Of a stretch of DNA of 64,000 nucleotides, positions 35,913 to 43,774 are shown piece after piece. A model generated the notes under the pieces. It did no database searches. It was not told where the DNA came from and saw only the letters and a list, made by a program, of their open reading frames with translations. Position 1 is the first letter of the stretch, and the number at the start of each line of letters is the position of its first letter. The stretch spans positions 124,001 through 188,000 of the forward strand of contig JABSPK010000003.1 of NCBI GenBank assembly GCA_013214065.1. Reading direction: 5' to 3'. Position numbers and translations under genes: made by a program. This DNA is from Flavobacteriaceae bacterium (GTDB taxonomy: Bacteria; Bacteroidota; Bacteroidia; Flavobacteriales; Flavobacteriaceae).

Positions 35913-36215
35913 CTAGACAGTAGGGGGAGGGCGACAGAAATAATAGGGTAGGACCTTACCGTTTTCAAGAAGATGACCTTGGAGGACCGGTAATCGTTGT
36001 GGGCAAATAACATGGGCGATTTCAGGAACTGACACGGCATCTGCGGAATTGAAAAACGCTCCACTAACGAATTCGGCCTGTTCACATAGTTCACAAGGTT
36101 CGTGATGCTCTTCATCCTCATCATGATGTAATTCAAGATGAATGGAAAGCGAAAACAACTTGAATGCGATCAAGGCAATGAACATCAATGGAAATACAAG
36201 TTTTTTCGCCGACAT
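35913..36215 (-). CDS. Small membrane protein with His-rich stretch and CELC motif (upstream copy)
   Basis: A 100-residue protein with one N-terminal hydrophobic helix (about 6-22), then a His/acid run (HLELHHDEDEEHHEPCELCEQAE) that is a strong candidate metal site, and a C-terminal Pro-rich end (CRPPP). It precedes the TonB receptor by 93 bases and is probably first in its transcript. Together with the related protein at 32211-32531 it brackets the receptor and lipoprotein. The ATG at 36215 gives a normal signal; the longer frame to 36266 is less likely. Confidence 0.7.
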   Translation of the reverse strand: MSAKKLVFPLMFIALIAFKLFSLSIHLELHHDEDEEHHEPCELCEQAEFVSGAFFNSADAVSVPEIAHVICPQRLPVLQGHLLENGKVLPYYFCRPPPTV

Positions 36216-36271
36216 AAGCTGCAAAGCTAATCTTTTTGAAAAAACTTGAGGTGTTAAGGAACTCATAATGT

Positions 36272-36787
36272 TTACCGGAACAAAAAGCCCAATCCCATGC
36301 GTTTCAGCATTTTCTTTTCAAAGGCCCAAAAAAAGGAAAATTGTCCGAATAACCAGCCAAAACAAACTAGCAATACCTGATAAATCGGAAGAATGATGAA
36401 AATCCGAATCGGCCAGTACAGCCAGCAATTGGTAGTTTCCGGATCCAGTCCGATCATGGTCGTCAGGGGCTGGGCCAATCGGGCAGAGATGCTCCCAGTT
36501 ATAGCGAATACAATGAAAATGACGATCATTTCCCATTTATGGGATACGACCCACTTGTTTTCCAATTTTTTGAAACACCATAAGAAGAACCGTAGGGTCA
36601 TCCAATACCCCAAAAGTGTCATGGTAATGGAAAAAGGCCATTCATAAGGAGTATTGTTCCAGTCAAAAAGATGCAATAACCTCCTCGCGATCATATAGGC
36701 GGTCCCTAAAAGTAGCAGGGCACCAAGTATCGGAAACAACAGCTGCCAGTCTTTTTGGATTTCCCACCGTTTTTTAAGTCGTTCCAT
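36272..36787 (-). CDS. DUF6787 family membrane protein
   Basis: A 171-residue protein starting with a charged segment (MERLKKRWEIQKDW) and about four transmembrane helices. The C-terminal half, with GSISARLAQPL, WLYWPIRIFIILPIYQVLL and GQFSFFWAFEKKMLKRM, matches my recollection of DUF6787, a short flavobacterial membrane family. The N-terminal half (an extra pair of helices) is longer than in the usual 110-residue members. Function unknown. It is the end of a conserved gene order with DUF6146, DUF937, serA and serC. Confidence 0.72.
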   Translation of the reverse strand: MERLKKRWEIQKDWQLLFPILGALLLLGTAYMIARRLLHLFDWNNTPYEWPFSITMTLLGYWMTLRFFLWCFKKLENKWVVSHKWEMIVIFIVFAITGSISARLAQPLTTMIGLDPETTNCWLYWPIRIFIILPIYQVLLVCFGWLFGQFSFFWAFEKKMLKRMGLGFLFR

Positions 36788-36818
36788 CGCTGATAAAAAT
36801 CGATGGCAAAACTACGGA

Positions 36819-37271
36819 TTAAATTCGGGGTAAAAACGGTCCGAGGCGTTGATTGTATCTCCTTTGAAAATAGATGAAGTAATTGTACAACTGGTAATTC
36901 ACATCATATCCATAGTCGATTTCAGGGTCGTAATTGATGTTCACCTCATACAATAAGGGGTCAAAGCGTTGGGGCTCTAGAAACCTACGGTTCCATTCCA
37001 ATACATACAGATAGTTACGTTGTTCCAAAAAACGCTGTGAATAATAGCCTTTGGGTTGGGCGATCTGGTTGAGCCATCGGTTAAACCCGATATCGATGAT
37101 CACGATGTCGTATTCACTTTCGGATTCGGCAGTATCGGTCGTGTCATCCGCATCACCTTCGAAAATAGCCTGTTCTTCGGCGGAAATCTCCAATTCTTGG
37201 GCCAAGCCGGACAAAGTGCCCATAAACAGGCAAATACCGAATAAAATAATGGGTAAGCAATTCTTTTTCAT
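36819..37271 (-). CDS. DUF6146 family exported protein
   Basis: A 150-residue protein with a signal peptide (ends near SGLAQ), an acidic Thr/Ser stretch (FEGDADDTTDTAESESE) and a compact domain with DIVIIDIGFNRWL, YYSQRFLEQRNYLYVLEWNRR and the Tyr/Arg-rich end QLYNYFIYFQRRYNQRLGP. These fit the flavobacterial DUF6146 family as I remember it. The ATG at 37271 is used; the longer frame to 37397 reads into the terminator and the upstream DUF937 gene. Function unknown. Confidence 0.75.
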   Translation of the reverse strand: MKKNCLPIILFGICLFMGTLSGLAQELEISAEEQAIFEGDADDTTDTAESESEYDIVIIDIGFNRWLNQIAQPKGYYSQRFLEQRNYLYVLEWNRRFLEPQRFDPLLYEVNINYDPEIDYGYDVNYQLYNYFIYFQRRYNQRLGPFLPRI

Positions 37272-37284
37272 CACTTTAAAATAC

Positions 37285-37316
37285 GAAAAAAGCCATTCGC
37301 AAGATGCAAATGGCTT
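37285..37316 (-). terminator. Intrinsic terminator after the DUF937 gene
   Basis: On the minus strand an 8-bp stem AAGCCATT with AATGGCTT and an 11-base loop is followed directly by a run of T residues. It lies between the DUF937 stop and the DUF6146 start and should end the upstream serC-serA-DUF937 transcript. Confidence 0.72.
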
Positions 37317-37338
37317 GTTAAATCGTTTGAAAAACGGC

Positions 37339-37980
37339 TTATTTACCGAACAGACCACCCAAAAGTCCGCCCAGGCCGCCTTTCTTCTGGCCACCACCGC
37401 TCAAAACCATTCCAGCGAGATCGTCGACGATACTGCCATCACCATCCGAATCCAAAAAGGTTTCGATCAATGATTGCTGTTTGTTGGCCTGACTTCCACC
37501 ACCGAGCAATCCACCGAGCAATCCGCTCATGGCATCTGGACTTGATACCTGCTGTTGTCGGCTTTGCTTGCCCAAAAACCCAAGTAGGATAGGAGCGGCT
37601 ACTTTTAAGATTTGTGCAATGGTATTGGCATCGACGCCTGATTTTTGGCTCAAAGCGTTCTCGACCATCGATTGCTTGCCTCCAAGGACATGCCCTAAGA
37701 TACCCGCACCGTCATCCATTACGGATTGATCGACACCTCCATTGAACAGTCCGCCCAAATTATCCAAAATGCTTCCATCGTGTTTGGAATTCAAGGCATT
37801 CAACAAACCCGAGGCCCCATCGGGTGTAGCGGCATTCCGCTTCATGGCACCCATGAGTACGGGCATGGCCATGCTTAAGATATCAGCGGTTTTATTAGTC
37901 GACTGACCGGTTTGGCCTGCCACGCCGCTAATCAATTGTTTGCCAATTGGGCTATCAAGTAATTCCAGTAATCCTGACAT
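37339..37980 (-). CDS. DUF937 family protein
   Basis: A 213-residue protein with repeated helical segments (ADILSMAMPVLMGAMKRN and ANTIAQILKVAAPILLGFLGKQ) typical of DUF937, and Gly-rich linkers ending GLGGLLGGLFGK. An Asp-rich segment (DSDGDGSIVDDLAGM) resembles an EF-hand-like loop. The function of the family is unknown. It follows serA in a gene order common to flavobacteria and is closed by the terminator at 37285-37316. Confidence 0.85.
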   Translation of the reverse strand: MSGLLELLDSPIGKQLISGVAGQTGQSTNKTADILSMAMPVLMGAMKRNAATPDGASGLLNALNSKHDGSILDNLGGLFNGGVDQSVMDDGAGILGHVLGGKQSMVENALSQKSGVDANTIAQILKVAAPILLGFLGKQSRQQQVSSPDAMSGLLGGLLGGGSQANKQQSLIETFLDSDGDGSIVDDLAGMVLSGGGQKKGGLGGLLGGLFGK

Positions 37981-38055
37981 GTTTTAGTGTTTAGAATAGA
38001 ATCCACAATGTACGAAAAAGAAGGAGGGAAAAACCAAAATCGTTCAGTTTTCGAA

Positions 38056-39012
38056 TCAGTTCAAGAGGCTGATGATCTGCTCGGCCAATTCCAATCCGAT
38101 CCGATCTTGCGCTTCTACCGTGGCCGCACCGATATGGGGGGTCAGGGAGATTTTCGGATGCATCAAAATCTGGATTTCAGGAGAGGGTTCCGATTCAAAG
38201 ACATCGAGTCCGGCAAACCCGACCTTACCACTGGACAGGGCCGCCACCAAAGCCACCTCGTCCATGGTGCCCCCACGGGCCGCATTGATGATGCCGACAC
38301 CATCTTTCATCTTTTCGAATTCCGCTTTCCCGATCACATAGTCCGATTGGGCGGGTACGTGCAAGGTGATGAAATCGGCCTCGGCTAAAAGGTCGTCCAT
38401 GGAAACCGATTGCAGTTTGAAGGTGACCGATTGCCCATCGAAAAAAGGGACGTCCAAAGCGACTTCCTCTTGCTGACGATCACTGAAGACCACCTTCATT
38501 CCAATACCCAAGGCGATTCGTGCCGTGGCTTGACCGATCCTTCCAAAACCGATGATGCCCAGGGTTTTGCTACGTAGCTCCAATCCTTTTCCGTAGGATT
38601 TTTTTAATTTTTTGAATTGCTGGTCGCCTTCCAAGGGCATGTTGCGGTTGGCGTCATAGAGGTAGCGAACGCCTCCGAACAAATGGGCGAATACCAATTC
38701 GGCCACTGACGAAGAGGAGGCGGCAGGAGTGTTGATTACGTGCACGTCTTTCGACTTGGCATAATCGACATCGATATTGTCCATACCCACACCACCGCGG
38801 CCGATCAGTCGCAATGAAGGACAAGCGTCTATCAGCGGTTTGCGCACCTCGGTCGCGCTGCGGACCAAGAGGGCGATAATGTTGTTCTCATTGATAAAGT
38901 TTGCCAGTTGTTCTTGGGCGACCGTTGTGGTCAGGACCTCAAAACCCGATTGTTCCAAACTTTCCTTACCGGAATTCGAGATTCCGTCATTGGCCAATAT
39001 TTTCATGCTCAT
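38056..39012 (-). CDS. serA: D-3-phosphoglycerate/D-2-hydroxyacid dehydrogenase, short form
   Basis: A 318-residue NAD-dependent dehydrogenase, short (no ACT domain). The NAD site is GIIGFGRIGQATAR; catalytic residues are in SATEVR, INAARGGTMDE (Arg) and LTPHIGAAT (His). It most likely oxidises 3-phosphoglycerate to 3-phosphohydroxypyruvate for serine synthesis, since its start overlaps the serC stop (ATGA) and the products are consecutive. Lacking the ACT/regulatory domain, it is unlikely to be inhibited by serine in the way of the long forms. Confidence 0.85.
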   Translation of the reverse strand: MSMKILANDGISNSGKESLEQSGFEVLTTTVAQEQLANFINENNIIALLVRSATEVRKPLIDACPSLRLIGRGGVGMDNIDVDYAKSKDVHVINTPAASSSSVAELVFAHLFGGVRYLYDANRNMPLEGDQQFKKLKKSYGKGLELRSKTLGIIGFGRIGQATARIALGIGMKVVFSDRQQEEVALDVPFFDGQSVTFKLQSVSMDDLLAEADFITLHVPAQSDYVIGKAEFEKMKDGVGIINAARGGTMDEVALVAALSSGKVGFAGLDVFESEPSPEIQILMHPKISLTPHIGAATVEAQDRIGLELAEQIISLLN

Positions 39013-40073
39013 CCTTTTTTCTCCAATTCACTCATGATATCGACCAAAACCCCTACACTTTCCAACGAAAGGGCATTGTACATCGAAGCGCGATAGCCCC
39101 CCACCGAACGGTGGCCGTTGATGCCGTTGATACCCGCTTCTTTGCACATGGCGTCAAAGGTATCTTTCAAGGTATCGTCGGTAATATTGAAAGTAGCGTT
39201 CATGGTCGAACGGTCTTCTTTGGCCGCGAAACCGGAGAACACCGGATTCAAATCAATTTCAGAATAGATCAGACTGGCCTTCTTATCATTGATTTCCTCG
39301 ATGGCGGCGATACCCCCGAGATCCTTCAACCATTGCATGGTCAATAAGGAAGTATAGACCGCGAAAACAGGCGGGGTATTGAACATGCTGTCCTTTCCGG
39401 CATGTACTTTATAACTCATCATGGATGGCACATTGTCGTTCATCGCTTCCAACAAGCTTTCTTTGACCACGACCAATACGGTACCGGCGGGACCCATATT
39501 CTTTTGGGCGCCGGCATAGATCAAATCGAATTTCGAAAAATCCAATTGGCGTGAGAAGATATCCGAGCTCATATCGCAGATCAGCGGAGCATCGGTCTTT
39601 GGAAACTCCTTGATCTGGGTGCCGAAAATGGTATTGTTGGAGGTTAAATGCAAATAGTCCAAGCCTTCGGGTACGGTATAGCCTTTGGGGATGAAATTAT
39701 AGTTCTGTTCTTGGGAAGTGGCGACCTCAAGAATTTCACCGTAAAGCCTCGCCTCCTTGATGGCCTTTAGGCTCCAGGTACCCGTGTTGACATAGCCCGC
39801 ACGTTTTTTCAGGAAATTCTGGGCGACCATCAAGAATTGGGTGCTGGCACCGCCTTGCAGGAACAGGGCTGTATAGCCTTTTCCTTCGAGCCCCATAAGT
39901 TCCAGAGCAAGACGCCTTGCTTCTTCCATGATCGCAACGAACTCTTTGCTTCGATGCGAAATTTCAATCAACGATAGTCCGATATCATCGAGTTCGATGA
40001 CGGCCTCGGCCGCTTTTTTCATGACCTCTTTGGGAAGGATGCAGGGTCCTGCACTGAAATTGTGCTTTGTCAT
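39009..40073 (-). CDS. serC: Phosphoserine aminotransferase
   Basis: A 354-residue PLP-dependent aminotransferase (class V) making O-phosphoserine from 3-phosphohydroxypyruvate and glutamate; it also acts in pyridoxal phosphate synthesis in some bacteria. SAGPCILPKEVM opens the protein, the PLP Lys lies in IYAGAQKNMGPAGTVLV and the C-terminus has GHRSVGGYRASMYNAL, all family hallmarks. It overlaps serA by four bases. Length normal. Confidence 0.96.
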   Translation of the reverse strand: MTKHNFSAGPCILPKEVMKKAAEAVIELDDIGLSLIEISHRSKEFVAIMEEARRLALELMGLEGKGYTALFLQGGASTQFLMVAQNFLKKRAGYVNTGTWSLKAIKEARLYGEILEVATSQEQNYNFIPKGYTVPEGLDYLHLTSNNTIFGTQIKEFPKTDAPLICDMSSDIFSRQLDFSKFDLIYAGAQKNMGPAGTVLVVVKESLLEAMNDNVPSMMSYKVHAGKDSMFNTPPVFAVYTSLLTMQWLKDLGGIAAIEEINDKKASLIYSEIDLNPVFSGFAAKEDRSTMNATFNITDDTLKDTFDAMCKEAGINGINGHRSVGGYRASMYNALSLESVGVLVDIMSELEKKG

Positions 40074-40122
40074 AGGTATAAAATTTGAAAGGCCAAAGTT
40101 CTAAAATTTTGGCGAATCCCCT

Positions 40123-41169
40123 TTATAAGCGTTTAAGAAAATCCAACGTATCGATTCCATCAGCATAGGCGTCTAGTTCCGGTACCTGGGTGTGCCCAAA
40201 GGCGATGCTATCGGTCAGGGTTCGGCCCACCACGCATTGTAGGGCGTCGGCCGAAGCTTTGAGACGTTCTTCCAAATCGGCGACCGAAACGTAGTGTTCA
40301 TAAAAGAGCGTACCGATGGGCGATCCAAAACCGTCATCGGCTTTCAACAATAAAAATCCATTGTCGCGCAGTTTGTATTCCGACATCAAGAATACGGCTT
40401 TGTTGTAGTCGTAATTGTTGGCATACTTGGCATGCTCCATGACATCCTGATAGTTGAAAATCGCTTTGAAAAAGGGTTCGAATCCATAATCCTTGGGCAC
40501 GTACACCTTCGAGACACTGCGGCATCCCAAGCCGAAATACCGAAAGATATCCTCCCCCAAACCGCTCAGTTCTTCCTCGGTTTCGGTACCGTCAAGAACG
40601 GCCACCGAATTCCGGTTTTTACGGATGATGTTGGGGTATTTGCCAAAATAATACTCGAAATAGCGTCCTGTATTGGAACTGCCGGTCGCAATGGCGGCAT
40701 CGAAATCGACCATACGTTCCGTTACGAATTCCACCCGACCGGCCAGACGGTCATCAAAAGCGACCAATCGATCCATCAGAAAGGGTATAAGCACCGTATC
40801 GTTCGAGGCCATTTTCACCATGGCGTTATGCCCTGATATCAAAACACAACACAAATCATGGAAGCCGACAAGTGGGATGTTCCCCGCCATGATCAGGGCG
40901 ACACGCTTAGGCTGTTCGGGCGTTTTAATGCCGTAGGGTTCTAGCCATTTTCGCAAACCAGACTCGGTCAATAGGCTGCCCCAATGGGTTAAGGCGTGAA
41001 GCAGGTTGGCCCGGGTAAACCAGCCGTTGAGTTGTTCGGCCTTGATCAATACTTCCAATAAACGCTCTTGTTCGGGAGTCTTTGCCGCCCTGTTGTCAAA
41101 ATCACAAGATTGCCTAAGGTAGGTGCCTAGTTTAACAAAAGCTTCATATAAGGGTCTTTCCGCTGCCAT
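40123..41169 (-). CDS. Acyl-CoA reductase, LuxC-like
   Basis: A 348-residue protein of the LuxC acyl-CoA reductase family (aldehyde-dehydrogenase superfamily). Motifs include LIMAGNIPLVGFHD, KMASNDTVLIPFL, IATGSSNTGRYFEYYF and CRSVSKVYVPKDYG. The catalytic Cys is probably the one in LGCRSVSK. It would reduce an acyl-CoA or acyl-phosphate to an aldehyde. No lux or fatty-alcohol genes are present; it lies just before serC and is divergent from a ferredoxin gene, an order I recall as conserved in flavobacteria. Substrate unknown. Confidence 0.85.
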   Translation of the reverse strand: MAAERPLYEAFVKLGTYLRQSCDFDNRAAKTPEQERLLEVLIKAEQLNGWFTRANLLHALTHWGSLLTESGLRKWLEPYGIKTPEQPKRVALIMAGNIPLVGFHDLCCVLISGHNAMVKMASNDTVLIPFLMDRLVAFDDRLAGRVEFVTERMVDFDAAIATGSSNTGRYFEYYFGKYPNIIRKNRNSVAVLDGTETEEELSGLGEDIFRYFGLGCRSVSKVYVPKDYGFEPFFKAIFNYQDVMEHAKYANNYDYNKAVFLMSEYKLRDNGFLLLKADDGFGSPIGTLFYEHYVSVADLEERLKASADALQCVVGRTLTDSIAFGHTQVPELDAYADGIDTLDFLKRL

Positions 41170-41197
41170 TATATTTGTATACCAATTAGGTAGGGTT

Positions 41198-41205
41198 TAT
41201 TTTTG
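41198..41205 (+). promoter_or_regulatory. -7 box of the ferredoxin gene
   Basis: TATTTTTG, a perfect TAnnTTTG, with TTG 20 bases upstream (41175-41177). The transcript should start near 41212, about 24 bases before the ferredoxin ATG. Confidence 0.7.
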
Positions 41206-41207
41206 CG

Positions 41208-41215
41208 CAAAAGTA
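41208..41215 (-). promoter_or_regulatory. -7 box of the LuxC-serC-serA operon
   Basis: On the minus strand TACTTTTG, a TAnnTTTG match, two bases from the opposing ferredoxin -7 box. The two boxes form an inverted pair (TTTTTGCGCAAAAG), so RNA polymerase cannot open both at once. A good -33 TTG is not seen. Confidence 0.55.
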
Positions 41216-41235
41216 CGCATTGAAAACAGAAAATT

Positions 41236-41589
41236 ATGGCCATAATCATTACAGATGAGTGCATCAATTGTGGAGCTTGTGAACCGGAATGTCCGAATAC
41301 GGCCATTTATGAAGGTGCGGATGAATGGCGATACAGCGACGGCACTTCGTTGAACGGCGATGTCGTATTGCCCAGTGGCAAAGCGGTCAATGCCGATGAT
41401 GTGCAGGAACCGATCAGTGATGAGATCTACTATATCGCCCCCGATAAGTGCACGGAATGTATGGGCTTTCATGAAGAACCGCAATGCGCCGCGGTTTGTC
41501 CGGTCGATTGTTGTGTACCCGATGAGGATATCGTGGAGACCGAAGACGAATTGTTGGGCAAGCAGCGCTTTATGCACCCCGACGGCTAA
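41236..41589 (+). CDS. 4Fe-4S dicluster ferredoxin
   Basis: A 117-residue electron carrier. Cluster motifs are [17 protein letters not shown] at the start and [21 protein letters not shown] about 55 residues later, with an insert between the motifs and a spaced second motif as in Azotobacter-type (FdxN/Alvin) ferredoxins. It sits divergent from the LuxC-type reductase and may donate electrons to it or to other enzymes. Its stop overlaps the agmatinase stop by four bases. Confidence 0.92.
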   Translation: MAIIITDECINCGACEPECPNTAIYEGADEWRYSDGTSLNGDVVLPSGKAVNADDVQEPISDEIYYIAPDKCTECMGFHEEPQCAAVCPVDCCVPDEDIVETEDELLGKQRFMHPDG

Positions 41590-42368
41590 GACAGCCCCAT
41601 TTTTACGGCAATTTCCTTTAGAAACTTCGCGCAGACCATGGCGGTAACGCCATTAACATCCCGTTTCGGATTGTATTCTACGATGTCGGCACCCAGAATG
41701 GGCACCGGTATTTGTTGAATAATGTGCAACACCTCACGTGTGGTCAACCCACCCGGTTCATGATGCGATACTCCGGGGGCAAAGGCCGGATCCAAAGCAT
41801 CGATATCCAAAGAGAGGTAAATGGGTTGTTGGTAGTCGGGCATCTTGAAATTTGAAAAGTCCTTCATTTCAATAATTTCGATCCCAAAGGTGGCCGCGGC
41901 ATCCCGTTGTTCGGCGCCTAAAGTGCGAATACCCACCTGGGTCAGGTTTTTGGCCAAGCCTTCCTTCATAATATTATAAAATGGACAAGCATGGGAATAC
42001 GGATCCCCTTCAAAATCTTCATAGAGGTCGCTGTGGGCATCGATATGCAGGATCGAAGGAGGGCCATATTTAGCAGCGAAGGCCCTTAAAATAGGATAGC
42101 TGATCGAATGATCGCCACCCAAGGTCAGTAAGGGCCGATCGGCCTCCAAATTTTTTGAGGTAACCTCGGTGATATCGAAATAGGAATCGATATCAAAATC
42201 CCCAGCATCTTCGAAATAGGTAGGGGGCACGAGCTCCCCGTTTTCGGCATAAAAATTTGCCGATGGCGATCGATAGGCCTCGCGAATTAAGGGTGGGGCC
42301 GATGCAGGACCTTGAAGGAAGGATGACTTTTCATCGTAAACGATTCCTTGGAGTGTGATTTTCGACAT
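41586..42368 (-). CDS. Agmatinase/arginase-family ureohydrolase
   Basis: A 260-residue manganese enzyme. Metal ligands are in [19 protein letters not shown] and [15 protein letters not shown], and the substrate-loop SHHEPGGL is present. The family includes agmatinase, arginase and formiminoglutamase; this length and the ISYPILRAF and [11 protein letters not shown] context resemble SpeB-type agmatinase, which makes putrescine. No adjacent speA is seen. The stop overlaps that of the ferredoxin gene. Confidence 0.85.
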   Translation of the reverse strand: MSKITLQGIVYDEKSSFLQGPASAPPLIREAYRSPSANFYAENGELVPPTYFEDAGDFDIDSYFDITEVTSKNLEADRPLLTLGGDHSISYPILRAFAAKYGPPSILHIDAHSDLYEDFEGDPYSHACPFYNIMKEGLAKNLTQVGIRTLGAEQRDAAATFGIEIIEMKDFSNFKMPDYQQPIYLSLDIDALDPAFAPGVSHHEPGGLTTREVLHIIQQIPVPILGADIVEYNPKRDVNGVTAMVCAKFLKEIAVKMGLS

Positions 42369-42423
42369 GGATTAAAGATACCGCAATTTGTGTAACCAAG
42401 GGGAAGGCGGTATCTTGCCGCCC

Positions 42424-42552
42424 ATGGCGGAAACAGAACAAGAATACAAGGGTTTTTGGAAAAATTTAGGCTGTATCCTATCCGCCATGGTCATGCTTTG
42501 CCTATTGACTATCGTCTGTTTGGGTATCTATTTCTTCGTTAGTGGGCTTTAA
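42424..42552 (+). CDS. 42-residue single-helix membrane protein
   Basis: A short open frame from an ATG through one helix to TAA. The N-terminal part is charged (MAETEQEYKGFWKN) and a hydrophobic helix of about 24 residues follows (LGCILSAMVMLCLL and so on) ending FFVSGL. It lies between the divergent agmatinase start and the YchF promoter, reading towards ychF. Codon use is normal for the region. Small membrane proteins of this kind are often missed. Whether it is translated is not known. Confidence 0.5.
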   Translation: MAETEQEYKGFWKNLGCILSAMVMLCLLTIVCLGIYFFVSGL

Positions 42553-42586
42553 CCGACAACGGCCCCATTTAGTGAAAACTTCAACT

Positions 42587-42594
42587 TATATTTG
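42587..42594 (+). promoter_or_regulatory. -7 box of ychF
   Basis: TATATTTG, a perfect TAnnTTTG, 18 bases before the ychF ATG at 42613. It overlaps the in-frame upstream ATG at 42592, which is thus unlikely to be the start. Confidence 0.65.
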
Positions 42595-42612
42595 CAGCCT
42601 CAAAACCTAAAG

Positions 42613-43707
42613 ATGAAAGCTGGAATTGTCGGTTTGCCCAATGTAGGAAAGTCTACCTTGTTCAATTGTTTGTCGAACGCCAAAGCCCAAAGTGCGAATT
42701 TCCCCTTTTGTACGATCGAACCCAATATCGGGGTGGTGAACGTACCAGACAAGCGATTGGAGCAATTGGAGGCCATGGTCGATCCAGAAAAGGTCATTCC
42801 CGCAACGGTTGAGATCGTCGATATCGCCGGTTTGGTGAAGGGGGCCAGCAAAGGGGAGGGGCTCGGCAACCAGTTCTTGGGCAACATTCGGGAAACCGAT
42901 GCCATTTTGCATGTATTGCGCTGTTTCGATAACGACAATGTCGTGCACGTCGATGGTTCGGTGGATCCGATCCGTGATAAAGAGACCATCGATATCGAAT
43001 TGCAGTTGAAGGATTTGGAGAGTGTTGAGAAAAAATTGGATAAGGTCAAGCGAGCGGCCAAGACCGGAAATAAGGATGCCTTGAAGGAGGCCGAGGTTTT
43101 GGAACGATTGAAAGACGGTTTGGAGCAAGGCCGTTCGGTACGTGCCATAACCGTTGAGGCCGAAGATTACCTGGCCTTCGTGAAACCCTTGCAGCTGATT
43201 ACCGATAAGCCCGTCATGTATGTCTGTAATGTCGATGAAGCAGCCGCCGTTGAAGGCAATGCCTATGTCGAGGCGGTCAAAAAAGCCGTTGCCGATGAAA
43301 AGGCCGAAGTGCTGTTTTTAGCGGTAGGTACCGAAGCCGATATCGCCGAATTGGAATCCTTCGAGGAACGTCAATTGTTTTTGGAGGATATGGGGCTTTC
43401 TGAACCCGGATCCTCAAAACTGATCCGAGGGGCCTATCGCCTGTTGGATTTGGAGACCTATTTCACCGCCGGCCCCAAAGAAGTCAGGGCATGGACCGTC
43501 GGTATCGGATCTACGGCCCCTCAGGCCGCCGGGGTCATCCACACCGATTTTGAAAAAGGGTTCATCAGGGCAGAGGTCATTTCTTTTCAGGATTATGTCG
43601 ATCTAGGCAGTGAAGCCAAAGTCAAGGAAGCCGGTAAAATGCGTGTGGAAGGAAAAGAATATATCGTGCAAGATGGTGATATCATGCACTTTAGGTTCAA
43701 CGTATAG
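42613..43707 (+). CDS. ychF: YchF/OLA1-family GTPase (redox-regulated ATPase)
   Basis: A 364-residue Obg-related P-loop protein. GLPNVGKSTL (Walker A), DIAGLVKGASKGEGLGN (switch II) and NVDE in place of NKxD, which fits the ATP preference known for YchF. A coiled-coil insert (about 130-180) and a C-terminal TGS domain (about 280-364, ending IVQDGDIMHFRFNV) complete the fold. It binds ribosomes and is linked to stress responses in other bacteria. Start chosen from the promoter and family alignment. Confidence 0.95.
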   Translation: MKAGIVGLPNVGKSTLFNCLSNAKAQSANFPFCTIEPNIGVVNVPDKRLEQLEAMVDPEKVIPATVEIVDIAGLVKGASKGEGLGNQFLGNIRETDAILHVLRCFDNDNVVHVDGSVDPIRDKETIDIELQLKDLESVEKKLDKVKRAAKTGNKDALKEAEVLERLKDGLEQGRSVRAITVEAEDYLAFVKPLQLITDKPVMYVCNVDEAAAVEGNAYVEAVKKAVADEKAEVLFLAVGTEADIAELESFEERQLFLEDMGLSEPGSSKLIRGAYRLLDLETYFTAGPKEVRAWTVGIGSTAPQAAGVIHTDFEKGFIRAEVISFQDYVDLGSEAKVKEAGKMRVEGKEYIVQDGDIMHFRFNV

Positions 43708-43774
43708 CGGCTGGACCTTGTAACCCCTTTTTTCATGGGATAAAAAGTCAGTTGCATCACCTTACCTTAGGGGG

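Noticed and set aside
40460-40490. Sequence resembling a tRNA T-arm (GGTTCGAATCC-like) in the acyl-CoA reductase gene
   Set aside because: It lies in a coding frame with no acceptor stem or other arms; no tRNA gene was found anywhere in the window.
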